The position numbers and the translations under genes were made by a program. Positions 1 through 10,129 of a stretch of DNA of 64,000 nucleotides are shown here, piece by piece. Origin of the DNA: Skeletonema tropicum (taxonomy: Eukaryota > Bacillariophyta > Thalassiosirophyceae > Thalassiosirales > Thalassiosiraceae); the NCBI GenBank assembly GCA_037178625.1, contig CM074142.1, positions 930,001 through 994,000 of the forward strand. Direction: 5' to 3'. The first letter of the stretch is position 1. Every line of letters begins with the position of its first letter. Below the pieces are notes generated by a model that was not told where the DNA came from, searched no databases, and saw only the letters and a program-made list of their open reading frames with translations.

Positions 1-2
1 TT

Positions 3-2969
3 TTGCAGCAATGCACTAGACTTGTTGAACTTCGTGAGTCAAGCCAACTCCTTGTTGAGACTAATGCCCATGCATCGAGAAAGACTGTGCCCGATTTGAA
101 GACTCTTCTTACAGCATGGAAGCACAGATCGCCCAATATTTTTGAGCCTATATCTGAGTGGGAAGATCTATTTCTATGGCGCTCGAATATATTTGATTCG
201 ATAACGTCCAATTTCGGATGGGTTGAGGCTGGTACGCTTGCCACATTGCATGATCGCCCTCACTGTTGTATTGCGCTCAGCAGGGCAGCAAGGAAGCAGG
301 ATCTGAAAGAAGTATCGACTTACACAATGAATAGTCTAGGAGATAGCGTCATGGATGTTGATACTGCATTCTTGAAGTTGAGAGAAGAAGTGACAACGTA
401 TCAACATTCTTCGGAGAATATGCTGAAGGGTGGGCTGAACGTGGTAAACTCCGCAAACGTGTCTTACTTCAGTGATCGTCAAAAGGCAGAGGTGTTCCGC
501 TTGAAGGCCTATTTCTTGAACGAACTGCGAGACAAGCCGAAGGCGAACCAGGCATACTGTCAAGCTGTTCAGATTTGCCCCAATCATGCGAGAGCCTGGC
601 AGGACTGGGGTGATCTTTGCGTCTCACTATCTGATTCAACCCGTAAAAAACTAGCCGATGATAAAGCAGACAAAAAAGATTTGGCGAAGAAGGCTAGCCA
701 GTACTTATCCCAAGCTGCAGGGTGCTACCTCGAAGCGCTGCGGGTCGACACAAGCGAGCAAAGCAGAGATCGCATTCCTCACTGTCTATCAATGCTAGCT
801 GCCGATGGAAGACAATTCGGAAATGTTTGCAGAACTCTGCAAGCTCGTGGTGCATCAACACCTGCGTGGTGCTGGCTCCCATGGATACCGCAGTTACTGT
901 CAAGCTTATGCAGAGTAGAAGCTCGCGCCGTGAAACCCATTTTAATTGGCATATTGAAGGACCACCCGCAAGCTCTCTATTATTCGTTGCGGTCTTTTTT
1001 CCTAGAGCGCAGAGATGTTGAGAAGATTATGCCGGATCATAAAAGTGAAGGAGCTAACAAGGATGAAAGCGATCATCAATCATCTCTTAAACTTGCTGAG
1101 ATCATCATGTCGAGTCTTCGCAAGACCCACCCAGTTCTATGGAATAGGTTGGAAGTAATATTGGATAATCTGATCGTCAGGTTCAGACCCAGCTACGAGG
1201 CAGAGCTGCTGCAGACAATCATCGCTCTTATCAACAGAACAATGAAAGCTGAAGAGAAAGTGAATGACAACAGTGATGGTAACAACGACGACAAGCGAAC
1301 GGAATATTACGAAAAAACTCTATCTAGAATTGGCGACAAGTTCTTCAGCAAGAGTGCGTCGCTTTCTAAAAAGGCTCTTCACTTTCAGTCTAGATATGGG
1401 TCTTCATTTGACAGCGACTTTGGTCCATCGAATCTTGGATCTTTTGAAGAACTTATTGCGAAGCTACAAAAATGGAAATCGTTACTCGAGCATCAGGTGT
1501 CACGCATCCCCACGAAGTGCAAATTGTCAGAAAGCTCGCCGGCACTGTCTTGGTTCTCTGCGCAGACTCCGGATATGTGGGCTGGCGCCTGCAGTTCCAA
1601 ATCATTCTCTGCATCAACCTCACGGCAGGACGCGCTCTCGTCGCCTCAGTTTTATGATTCTACTCGATCCTCTGCACTAAAAGCGGCACGGGCAAGTTCC
1701 TATGCAGTCCGTCTTGCTGCTCAATCTGAGGGCATCGATGGCTACGCTGGAGGAGGGGCAGCAGCTTTGGAAATACCTGGCCAATACTCTCCAACGGCAG
1801 CTGGTGTATTTGATTCTAGACCAATTCCAGAAATACATGCAAAACTGGTCCGATTCAAGCAAATATTGGAGGTCACTAGCACAGGTTCGACGAAACAGCA
1901 CGTACATCGGATAACAATGATTGGTAGTGATGGGAAAGAGTACAAGTTTTTGTTGCAACTAGCGGCCCCTTACTCTACGAGAACTGATGAACGGTCGGCT
2001 CAGATGCAATTTATCATGAACAGAACTCTTCGTGGTGACATCCGGGCATGCAGGAGAGGTTTGATTATCCGACCAAATGTAGTCATTCCGCTTGCACAGC
2101 GAATGAGAATGTCAGCAACACAGGACTCTCATCAATCGTTGGAGTCTATTTTGAATTGCGTGCAGCGACCAACTATCGATCTTCCGACACACTTTCAAGA
2201 AATGGTCGATGAACGTCTTTCTAGGCTTGAAGTCACCGATAGTGACGCAAGGCTCACAGCCGAGAAGGACGCAAAGCTCGAAGTGTACAATGAAATTTGT
2301 CAACAGCACATGCCATCAAACGTTCTGACTAAATACATGATGCAGGTTCTTCCGTCTACAGAATCTCTCTGTCAATTCCGTAAAGAATTTGCCTCTCATT
2401 TGGCAGCGAACTCGGTTCTACAATATGCATTAGCTGCAGTTGAAAGAACTCCGACTCGATTCGTGCTTTGTAATAAGACAGGACAGGTTCTGGCTCACGA
2501 TTTGAGATCATCGTACAATCACGGGCTACTTGAAAATCAAGTTCTGCCATTCCGATTGACACGAAACATAACCGAATTCATTGGGCCATTTTTACTCGAC
2601 GGTGTGTTTGTTCCATCGTTTGTTAGCATCTGTGGAGCAATGTCATTGAGACGAAACATTTTGGAGCCTATGCTCCATTTATTGTTGAGAGACGATGTCA
2701 TTTCTTGGTATACTAGCAAAACCTCCGCTGCAAATGACAAAAAGATACAAGACATTGAAATGCAACTTTCAGATCGAGTATGGAAAAATGTCCGCTTCGT
2801 CCAACAACGCCTCGATTCTTGTGCGCCAGAACGAGTTGAGAATGTGGCTGAAGCGATCAAAGGAAATGATGTTGCCCCAATCGACATTAAGGTGCGCACA
2901 CTTGTTGATGCAGCTTGCTGTGTTGACAGATTGAGTTCGATGTCAGCATCGTACCAGGCATGGTTATAA
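3..2969 (+). CDS. TRRAP: TRRAP/Tra1-like PIKK pseudokinase, C-terminal part (5' end outside window)
   Basis: The frame is open from the window edge, so the start lies upstream; 988 codons are visible. The N-terminal two thirds are helical, TPR-like sequence as in a FAT domain (for example KANQAYCQAVQICPNHARAW near residue 180). The last ~370 residues look like the degenerate kinase domain of TRRAP/Tra1: FLLQLAAPYSTRTDERSAQM, then TPTRFVLCNKTGQVLAHDLR, LPFRLTRNITEFIGPFLLDG and LLRDDVISWY. The usual catalytic HRD/DFG motifs are not visible, as expected for this non-catalytic family. The end (SMSASYQAWL) fits a short FATC tail. The family is a scaffold of SAGA and NuA4 histone acetyltransferase complexes that recruits them to activators in the nucleus. 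No intron is needed in this part. Confidence 0.82.
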   Translation: MQQCTRLVELRESSQLLVETNAHASRKTVPDLKTLLTAWKHRSPNIFEPISEWEDLFLWRSNIFDSITSNFGWVEAGTLATLHDRPHCCIALSRAARKQDLKEVSTYTMNSLGDSVMDVDTAFLKLREEVTTYQHSSENMLKGGLNVVNSANVSYFSDRQKAEVFRLKAYFLNELRDKPKANQAYCQAVQICPNHARAWQDWGDLCVSLSDSTRKKLADDKADKKDLAKKASQYLSQAAGCYLEALRVDTSEQSRDRIPHCLSMLAADGRQFGNVCRTLQARGASTPAWCWLPWIPQLLSSLCRVEARAVKPILIGILKDHPQALYYSLRSFFLERRDVEKIMPDHKSEGANKDESDHQSSLKLAEIIMSSLRKTHPVLWNRLEVILDNLIVRFRPSYEAELLQTIIALINRTMKAEEKVNDNSDGNNDDKRTEYYEKTLSRIGDKFFSKSASLSKKALHFQSRYGSSFDSDFGPSNLGSFEELIAKLQKWKSLLEHQVSRIPTKCKLSESSPALSWFSAQTPDMWAGACSSKSFSASTSRQDALSSPQFYDSTRSSALKAARASSYAVRLAAQSEGIDGYAGGGAAALEIPGQYSPTAAGVFDSRPIPEIHAKLVRFKQILEVTSTGSTKQHVHRITMIGSDGKEYKFLLQLAAPYSTRTDERSAQMQFIMNRTLRGDIRACRRGLIIRPNVVIPLAQRMRMSATQDSHQSLESILNCVQRPTIDLPTHFQEMVDERLSRLEVTDSDARLTAEKDAKLEVYNEICQQHMPSNVLTKYMMQVLPSTESLCQFRKEFASHLAANSVLQYALAAVERTPTRFVLCNKTGQVLAHDLRSSYNHGLLENQVLPFRLTRNITEFIGPFLLDGVFVPSFVSICGAMSLRRNILEPMLHLLLRDDVISWYTSKTSAANDKKIQDIEMQLSDRVWKNVRFVQQRLDSCAPERVENVAEAIKGNDVAPIDIKVRTLVDAACCVDRLSSMSASYQAWL

Positions 2970-4302
2970 ATAATTTTCATATTGTAACATTTGTGCATTT
3001 TTCGTTTCATTTTCTACTCCCTTGAACCAGTTCCCTTGAACCTGTTATGATGCCGTCAGGAGAGACTGTAGCTGTATCCTCAAGTTTTATTACTAAGTCC
3101 TAACTACAAATTCTACAGGTGACTCAGAGAAAGACTCGGTTTCTCTCTCTAAAACGGTACCTAACTACTAATTCCTTCACTTATTGAGTGGTGGACCCCT
3201 ACGTCTTAGCGTCCTCCCGCCCCCACGCCCCCCACCGCCACCACCACCACCAACCACTTCTTCCTCATCTATCCCGCCTCTGCCAGGATCTGGTCTGTCA
3301 TGGTCCGTAGTGTAGCCTGTAAGCTAGCTCACTTGTCTTCTTCTCCTTCTGTTGTCCTCTCCATGTCGTGCCCTAAGTCGGCAGCATCAACCGTCTTGAT
3401 ACAGTTTTAGTTCCCTCTCCAAGCACAGCTTACGTCTCACGCATCATGCTTACGGTCATGACTGTACTTTTATAGAATCTCTATACAGTACATTTCCTAA
3501 ATGAGATCTTCTCAATTTAGAAACCACGCACACCCGTGATGACGAGCAAAAACATGCTTGATAAACGCGAGATGATCGGCAGGTTGATGAGTTTCTCTTC
3601 GACCGCCGTGGCGACGAGCTGGGTTAGACCTTCATTCAGTCCGACCCCTGAGCATGCATTTTGAACGGGCCCCCTCCCCCCCCCACACCCAACACCAACC
3701 CCCACACTACATACCCCACGCACTCCTCAAGGAGGTGCTGATGTTGCAATTCACTGTACCACCCAAACCTGTGATGAAACAGCAGATAGCTGTGTTGTAT
3801 GCTATCTTGTTTGTTATCATAGCAAGCTATCTTGCCCTGTGATCACAAAGTAGTTGTAAGTATGTATCACCAAATAATAATTGATTTGAATTGGCTTCAA
3901 GATGAAACATACGTCTTAAACTCATTCTCCCATGCTTGTGTCATCGTGTTGCCTCAAGTTTTATTACTGCACAAGTAAGTCCCTACTTATAGATATTATA
4001 TTCAATGTACGGGTGAGTGAGAAAGACTCGGTTTCTACCTCTGAAACAGTACCTAATTACTAATTCCTTCATTTCTTGAGTGGTGTACCAAGATCCTTCC
4101 AGTTTCCCGATTAGATCTATGTACCTCTGAAACGGTACCTAATTACTAATTCCTTCATTTGGTGAGTGGTGTATGGTAACAAGATCCTTCCTTATCCCTC
4201 GCCTATCCACCTACTTGATCTTCTCATCCACACAACCGCTGCGTGGCTGCGTGCTGCGTCCACCCACCACCACACGCTTCCATATCGATCACTTCACCAT
4301 CA
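2970..4302. other. Intergenic region, 1.3 kb
   Basis: No convincing coding frame. It holds a C-rich stretch near 3210-3250 and 3665-3715 and a degenerate repeat described separately. The short frames here do not resemble known proteins. The promoter of the DEAD-box gene must lie in its 3' part; I see no clear TATA box. Confidence 0.6.
3074..4190 (+). repeat. Direct repeats, possible old terminal-repeat element
   Basis: A block at 3074-3199 (CCTCAAGTTTTATTACT, then GAAAGACTCGGTTTCT, then TACTAATTCCTTCA and GAGTGGTG) recurs at 3951-4090. Its last part is repeated a third time at 4122-4180. The two main copies are in the same orientation and lie about 0.88 kb apart, so they could be the diverged ends of a small LTR-type (TRIM-like) element. 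No target duplication was identified, and divergence is too high to be sure. Confidence 0.4.
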
Positions 4303-6480
4303 ATGTCATCGTGGCGAGCAATCATGCCCTTTTTCATATCATCGTCTCCCCTCTCTCAACGCATCATTGCACAGAGTGGCAGGTCGCTGCGTCGTCAATC
4401 GTCATGTTCTTACAGTGGCATATTTTCTGCCCAGTTGATGGCAAAAACTGCATCAACAACAATTCGATCAAAACATCACTTCACTGGTCTACCTGCCCTA
4501 GCATCAAAACATCATTATTTATGGAACAATCAAGATGACATTCTCATCAATAAGAAACAATACTTATCAACATCATCAGAAGAGCAGCTGCCCCTCTTTT
4601 CTTCACTCGAGACGATTCACCCGTCCTCTGCCCACGCCATCACGCACAAACTCAAACTCGAACGCATGACAGAAATTCAATACAAAACATTCGATGCAGC
4701 ATCCACTGGCTCGGACGTATTGGGGCGAGCAAGGACGGGGACTGGTAAAACTTTGGCGTTTTTGGTTCCGGGGATTCAGAGTGCGTTGCGGAGTGGACGG
4801 GTGCCTGGTCGTCATGGATATTCCGTCATTAATGATGATGATGGTACTCTGCAGCAACGAGGAGGAATTGCCATGTTAATCCTAAGTCCAACACGAGAAT
4901 TGGCCGCTCAAATTCATAATCAGGCACAGGCACTTACATCATCTCATACCAATAGTGGTAATGATGATGATGATGATGCAACGAACAAAAAATATCCAAT
5001 GGTGTCGCAGGTGATGTATGGAGGAAGTAGTCGAAACAATGATCTCAAAAAGTTGCAATCGAACACTCCCTTCATCCTTGTTGCCACTCCTGGAAGATTG
5101 ATTGATCATATGCAGAATAGTCATGTTCATGGAGTACCATTCAGTGAAATGATTGGGAATGTGAGCGTGTTGGTGTTAGACGAAGCCGATCGTTGCTTGG
5201 ATATGGGGTTTCGGAAGGATATGGAGTGGATATTGGATGTTATGGGGCGCTATCGAATGAAGCAAGATGAGAAAGAACGAGCCTTGATGGGCGAGAGGCA
5301 AACGTTGCTATTTTCGGCTACCTTTGGCAAAGACCTGCGATCTATTATGGATAGATGCATGCGTAGTGATTATGTGACTGTGGATTGTGTACATGATGTT
5401 GATCCTACGACTCACACCAATCAGAGTGTTACTCAGACGTTCGTGACTCTACCCCCGCCTAGAAAGAGAGTTGATATTTCAACAAAGAATGCTACCGCTT
5501 CTTCAAGTGTGACTACAACTAGTTATGAAGATGTGAATCAATACCGATGGATATCAGGACTAGTTGACATCATATCTGACATTGTTCACGTCAGAAACCC
5601 CGATGAATTCAAAGTGGTCGTCTTCTTCCCGACAACAGCCATGTGCCAGTTCTTCTCACATATATTCACAAATGTGTACAAGATTCCTGTGATTGAACTC
5701 CACTCCAAGAAGTCACAGTCAAATCGAACTTTCACATCGAAATTATTTCGACAGGTGGACAAGGGGGTCTTATTTACGACTGATGTGTCGGCTCGAGGTG
5801 TAGATTACCCGAATGTAAGTCACGTCATTCAATTCGGATCTGCAGAAACTAGAGAGACATATATCCATAGGCTGGGTAGGACGGGTCGAGCGGGAAGGAA
5901 GGGCAAAGGAATTATCATCGTGGGAGGTAAAGGGGAGGAACGCGCATTCATTAGGCAAGAGCTCCAAGGATTAGAAGTACAGCGTGATGAAACTTATCAG
6001 AGTTTGTTGTTGGGTAATATTGTCGCAAAAGAAGGAGATGAAGGTGGCGGAATCAATGGAGCAAAACGGCGCAATGATATCAACGCTACTCGACTACAAA
6101 AGATTCGCTCCTCTATCAGGGATAACACCAATGCAGACTTGCGTGACTTGGCTAGCCAGACGTACCGTTCGCTGCTTGGATATTATGTGAGTAGGATGAG
6201 GACGATTGGAGCCAATCACAAGGTAGAAGTTGTCGAATATGTTAACAGCTTGGCAGTCCAGATGGGATTTGAAAATGGGAAGATGCCGAGTATTAATCCA
6301 AAAGTTGTCAAAAATATTGGTCTACAAGGAATTCGAGGCTTAAATATATCCGCGGAGAGGAGCAATGACCGTAAGGGGAATACAAGAGAGAGTCGACAGA
6401 GGACATCAAGAGAGCAAGGGAAGAGTGGTACGAAGGGGGGCAAGTATCGAAGACAAAGAGAACCACGGTGGAGTAGTTAG
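4303..6480 (+). CDS. DEAD-box ATP-dependent RNA helicase, probably organellar
   Basis: A 725-residue protein from the first in-frame ATG; a slightly longer frame upstream has only a GTG. All core motifs are visible in order: Q motif (MTEIQYKTF), motif I (ARTGTGKT), Ia (PTRELAAQI), Ib (TPGRLIDH), II (DEADR), III (SATF), then the second RecA domain with TTDVSARGVDYPNVSHVIQF (V) and HRLGRTGRAGR (VI). It should unwind or remodel RNA using ATP. The first ~100 residues are rich in Ser, Arg and His with few acidic residues, which suggests a mitochondrial or other organelle presequence, as in the Mss116 group; this is inference. The C-terminus is basic (RRQREPRWSS end), typical of RNA-binding tails. 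No introns seen. Confidence 0.9.
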   Translation: MSSWRAIMPFFISSSPLSQRIIAQSGRSLRRQSSCSYSGIFSAQLMAKTASTTIRSKHHFTGLPALASKHHYLWNNQDDILINKKQYLSTSSEEQLPLFSSLETIHPSSAHAITHKLKLERMTEIQYKTFDAASTGSDVLGRARTGTGKTLAFLVPGIQSALRSGRVPGRHGYSVINDDDGTLQQRGGIAMLILSPTRELAAQIHNQAQALTSSHTNSGNDDDDDATNKKYPMVSQVMYGGSSRNNDLKKLQSNTPFILVATPGRLIDHMQNSHVHGVPFSEMIGNVSVLVLDEADRCLDMGFRKDMEWILDVMGRYRMKQDEKERALMGERQTLLFSATFGKDLRSIMDRCMRSDYVTVDCVHDVDPTTHTNQSVTQTFVTLPPPRKRVDISTKNATASSSVTTTSYEDVNQYRWISGLVDIISDIVHVRNPDEFKVVVFFPTTAMCQFFSHIFTNVYKIPVIELHSKKSQSNRTFTSKLFRQVDKGVLFTTDVSARGVDYPNVSHVIQFGSAETRETYIHRLGRTGRAGRKGKGIIIVGGKGEERAFIRQELQGLEVQRDETYQSLLLGNIVAKEGDEGGGINGAKRRNDINATRLQKIRSSIRDNTNADLRDLASQTYRSLLGYYVSRMRTIGANHKVEVVEYVNSLAVQMGFENGKMPSINPKVVKNIGLQGIRGLNISAERSNDRKGNTRESRQRTSREQGKSGTKGGKYRRQREPRWSS

Positions 6481-6903
6481 ACAGTAAGTTCCTTGGAGGT
6501 AAGATAGTGATAGACGATGGTGCACGAAAGTGATGAACTCAATTATTCAGGCCGCGGCCCGGGAAAGGCATGAGCAGTGTTGAGTGTTGCTTTTCTAAGA
6601 AATGGAGTATTTCGATCGCGGTATGGCTTATCATGTACTAATTAACACGTTACTCGTATCAGTATTGTACGTTCATAAAGTATGCGTGTGATCCATCGCC
6701 CAAGGTTATAAAACAGAAGAGATAAAAGTATGGAATTATGCCTACAGAATCTAAGTCTTCGTACATTTTGTATAATACATATAGACAAGTTATCAATAGA
6801 TACTTCTTACGCAACACAAGAGCATCGATCAAACTCAAGCACTCGAGCTTCGCTTCCTCTTTCTATGATGGACGCTGATGCCACTAGACACTAGATTTGG
6901 ATT
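6481..6903. other. Intergenic region, nothing recognised
   Basis: AT-rich sequence downstream of the DEAD-box gene, with no long frame, repeat or RNA gene that I can recognise. Confidence 0.5.
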
Positions 6904-7300
6904 AGCCAAAAGTAGACTATGTGCAGCCTCCACGTTGTTGTTGCTTGCGCAGCATGCTTGTACGCTTTGAAGACTTCCATTGTCACCTCATATGAGGCAG
7001 GCTGCTGCGTAGTGAAGAGGTAGCCGCTTGTCCTTGTCCACAGTGTGAACAACGCCAGGAATGAGCTCCAATACCTTCTGGACATGGAGAGACGGAGTTG
7101 GAAGAATGTCTGGCTCGTTGGATTTCCTCACAGTCCAATTGTTAATCGAAGTACCAGCATCGGTAATAGAATACTGAAGAAGACACTTGTTGAGTACATT
7201 CCAAAACAATTCTTGACCACTCTCGCTCATGACAGCATCGATGAATACCGAGAATAGATCCACCTCCTTGATCAGGCGCCTGCCAAACTTATCCCAATCA
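6904..7300 (-). pseudogene. Ankyrin-repeat-like protein relic
   Basis: On the minus strand an open stretch reads DEGDWDKFGRRLIKEVDLFS and continues to HTVDKDKRLPLHYAAA, which resembles the LPLHYA core of ankyrin repeats common in diatoms. The frame then breaks: the continuation SYEVTMEVFKAYKHAAQA lies in another frame, so a frameshift separates the two halves. There is no start codon and the upstream side ends at a stop. I read this as a broken gene fragment, with a TIR element starting ~90 bp upstream. It could instead be one exon of a spliced gene. Confidence 0.4.
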
Positions 7301-7388
7301 CCTTCGTCCCATACTCGATGAGAAATTCAGTTGCTTGAAAGAATATGTCCCCGGCAACGATATTGCCGGCAAGAAATTTATCTGGGAT

Positions 7389-8514
7389 ATATCCCAACCA
7401 TTTTTTGAAAACGGTACTTTTGTACCGTTTTGTGTAGAGCTCTGCAAGATGCAAGATCCTGGATTTACTAGTATAGTACCTAGGACTATGGTGCCTATGT
7501 ACATTTTGGCGATTGTGGATACTAAACGGATACTGGATCTGGATACTGAATGGATACTGAGAATGAATACTGGATACTGGATACTGGATACTGATACTAA
7601 TGGATACTGAATGGATACTGGATACTGATACAATGGATACTGAATGGATACTGAATATATTCGCCAAACCTATTCACGTAAAAGTCTACATACGTATCCA
7701 GGATCTTGCTGGTATGTTTTTACGTGAGAGGCAAAACGGTACTTTTGTACCGTTTTCAAAAAAAGCAATAGGCTTCGTGTAATTTGATCGAATAAAGCAT
7801 GAGCCATTGTGTGGCCTATAGTTATTATTATTGCGTTCAAGGGCTACAGGTTTTTTGAAAAAACGCCGTTAGGAGCTGCCTAAGTACTCTGTACTATTGA
7901 GTTCAGCTTGCAAGTTTTTTTTCAATATCAGGCTGATGGTGGCAAGTAAGGTATCGATAACATCCTCATGGCCAAGGGATGAAGATTACCACTGCAAGGA
8001 ACGTCAAAATCCTCCTAGTTACTGTGTTATTGAGGGTCGTAGGAAGCCATTTTTCACCATGGTCTGGGTCCATTTTTGATGGTTTATGGCAATTGAGTAC
8101 CGCATGTACATAGGAACTAGTACAAAAGAGACCGGTACTGGTTTTTTATCGGAAGCCACACTCGATTGCCACAACTTCAAGTTGGAGCAATTTGGAGGAG
8201 GTTGCTTAATTGTGCGACGCTTACCAATTTTGCTACCCACATAAACACAAACGGCGGTCAGATCAAAACACAGAGGAAGAACTGACGCGCGTTTTAAAAA
8301 AATAACGGAGGTCAAACTCCCACGAGAAAAAAAGTTAAGCGTCGCACAAAATAGGTGCTTGCAAATTCAAATCAATGGAACAGTAGCTTTGCGCGCTAAC
8401 AAGTTGGAGTTTGAAACGGTACAAAAGTACATAAGTACCGTTTTCAATGCCTACGGGTCCTGAGCTCAACAGCAAAACGGTACAACAGTACCGTTTTCAA
8501 AATGGTTGGGATAT
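7389..8514. mobile_element. Non-autonomous TIR element with palindromic GGTAC ends
   Basis: The ends are inverted: ATATCCCAACCATTTT on the left and its complement AAAATGGTTGGGATAT on the right. Each end continues into a palindrome AAACGGTAC...GTACCGTTT (7408-7431 and 8473-8497). GAT flanks both sides (7386-7388, 8515-8517), consistent with a 3-bp target duplication. Two more copies of the palindrome lie inside, at 7733-7756 and 8413-8444. No transposase frame is present, so it must be mobilised in trans. The internal sequence has a minisatellite and otherwise nothing recognisable. Family not identified. Confidence 0.6.
7516..7655 (+). repeat. Minisatellite of GGATACTG units
   Basis: About 140 bp of imperfect tandem units built from TGGATACTG, with spacers such as AATGGATACTG and ATACTGATACTAATGG. 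It sits inside the TIR element between two copies of the GGTAC palindrome. Confidence 0.85.
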
Positions 8515-8746
8515 GATTCCGCTTGTGGTCAGTGGTAAGATCCACCAACGCGTTCCGAAGTCTTTATTGTTGCCAATCGATCGCCACCTTGCCATCGCCA
8601 CAAGATAAGATGCCATCAACCCAATTAGCAATCCACTCTACTACACCAAATTCACCTACGGACGAGGGACGAGATCGACGATTAGACCTCTTTCTTCGCT
8701 ACTTATCAGTGTCTAGAGCACCATCGCACCACACATCGGCCAAATA

Positions 8747-10078
8747 ATGAGCGACAACACTGAAGAACACGCAACAGCGCCAGAAGAAGAAGGTGAAACA
8801 ACAATGGAGTTCAATCTTCGTCTTGATGGCAATGGCCGGACGACATATGATCCAGCAGCCGTCGAATCAGCAGATGCATCATCAAAATCTACCGTTGATG
8901 GAGAACCCGATGCCAAAAAGGCAAAATTGGATAGCGCACCACCACCACCTCCTCCTCCTTCATTGGATTACTGTAGTAAAACAATCATGACCAATCTATC
9001 ACAACTCAGTGGAGATCCAACCACGGCAAAACAGTTAGACGAACTCTTATTTGATTGTGAGATTACAGACAGTGGATTGTTGCCGCGAACGTTTTGGATA
9101 TCCGCCAATACAGACACACAACAACCCCGCTGCTACCTTGAAAAGATGGCGATGGAAGTATTTCACCACCATGTTCCATCTGGATTTTATTATGATCCAA
9201 ATACATCAGGGGCGGAATGGTGGGTTCAGATACGGCCAAGTCCTCCTGCAGGACGATATTCTATGCATGCTTCTACTGCTGACAATGATGATGATGATGA
9301 TGGGGAAGATGACATGGCCAAAACAGGAATATCATTTCACTGGGATAAAGATGAAGATTTTAGGCTGCTTACAGGAGGGAGCATGTACATTCATCCACAT
9401 ATATCCACAGTTACTTACTTGACTGATCTTGGAGCTCCAACAATGGTTTTGTCAAAGAGAGTTGACCCAATGAGCGGTGCTTACATAGCCGATGCTGCTG
9501 ATGATGGGAGTTTATCAAATGTGGATGGCCTTGTATCCTTTCCAAAGCAGGGGAAGCATTTATCATTTGATGGTCGATACCTTCATGCTGCGCCTTCTGA
9601 TTTATTGAGAGATGGTTTATTTGAAGAGCAGTGCAAATTCGACAAACCGGATGGTATGGACACGAAAGAAATGAAATTATTGGAGCGGAGACATAGAAGA
9701 GTTAGCTTTTTGGTAAATATTTGGTTGAATTACCGTCCCTACAATGTCCATCCATTTCCTGAGACAATGATATCCAATCTAAGCAAGGTCGATCTTTTGG
9801 GAGACTTTCGTATGTTTGGCAAATACGACGAAGCAAAAAAGGAAGGTGAATTAATAACTTTGAAGCTTAAAGGAGAAGATAAGATACACTGTGAAGAAGG
9901 AAGTGTTGATGAAGCTCGTAGCAACATTGTGACAAAGAATTGGCCGATGGGCAACAGCAGCAATGATTGTATCGATGTACCTATGCCAATCGATCTCATG
10001 AAGTCTCGTAAAGCAGGAGACGATGTACAACTTATTTGGAGGGGAGCAGATATCAAACTTAGTGGCACAGGTGCTTGA
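8747..10078 (+). CDS. 2OG-Fe(II) oxygenase-like protein
   Basis: A 443-residue single-exon protein. After an acidic, proline-rich N-terminus (~75 residues) with a possible nuclear signal (DAKKAKLD), it has FHWDKDEDF with His198 and Asp200 fitting an HxD iron-binding motif, then FDGRYLHAAP with His280 as the likely distal iron ligand. RRVSFLVNIWLNYRP follows, where an Arg would bind 2-oxoglutarate. Spacing and order fit the double-stranded beta-helix fold of 2-oxoglutarate dioxygenases, but this is motif-based. Substrate unknown. An Asp run near residue 182 is a low-complexity loop. The ATG is preceded by a stop-rich leader, and no intron is needed. It converges with the ABC1 kinase gene, 51 bp away. 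Confidence 0.6.
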   Translation: MSDNTEEHATAPEEEGETTMEFNLRLDGNGRTTYDPAAVESADASSKSTVDGEPDAKKAKLDSAPPPPPPPSLDYCSKTIMTNLSQLSGDPTTAKQLDELLFDCEITDSGLLPRTFWISANTDTQQPRCYLEKMAMEVFHHHVPSGFYYDPNTSGAEWWVQIRPSPPAGRYSMHASTADNDDDDDGEDDMAKTGISFHWDKDEDFRLLTGGSMYIHPHISTVTYLTDLGAPTMVLSKRVDPMSGAYIADAADDGSLSNVDGLVSFPKQGKHLSFDGRYLHAAPSDLLRDGLFEEQCKFDKPDGMDTKEMKLLERRHRRVSFLVNIWLNYRPYNVHPFPETMISNLSKVDLLGDFRMFGKYDEAKKEGELITLKLKGEDKIHCEEGSVDEARSNIVTKNWPMGNSSNDCIDVPMPIDLMKSRKAGDDVQLIWRGADIKLSGTGA

Positions 10079-10129
10079 TGCAGATCAGTACAAAGAAAAC
10101 AAAACTTTGTTACTTATTCTAAATGAGAT

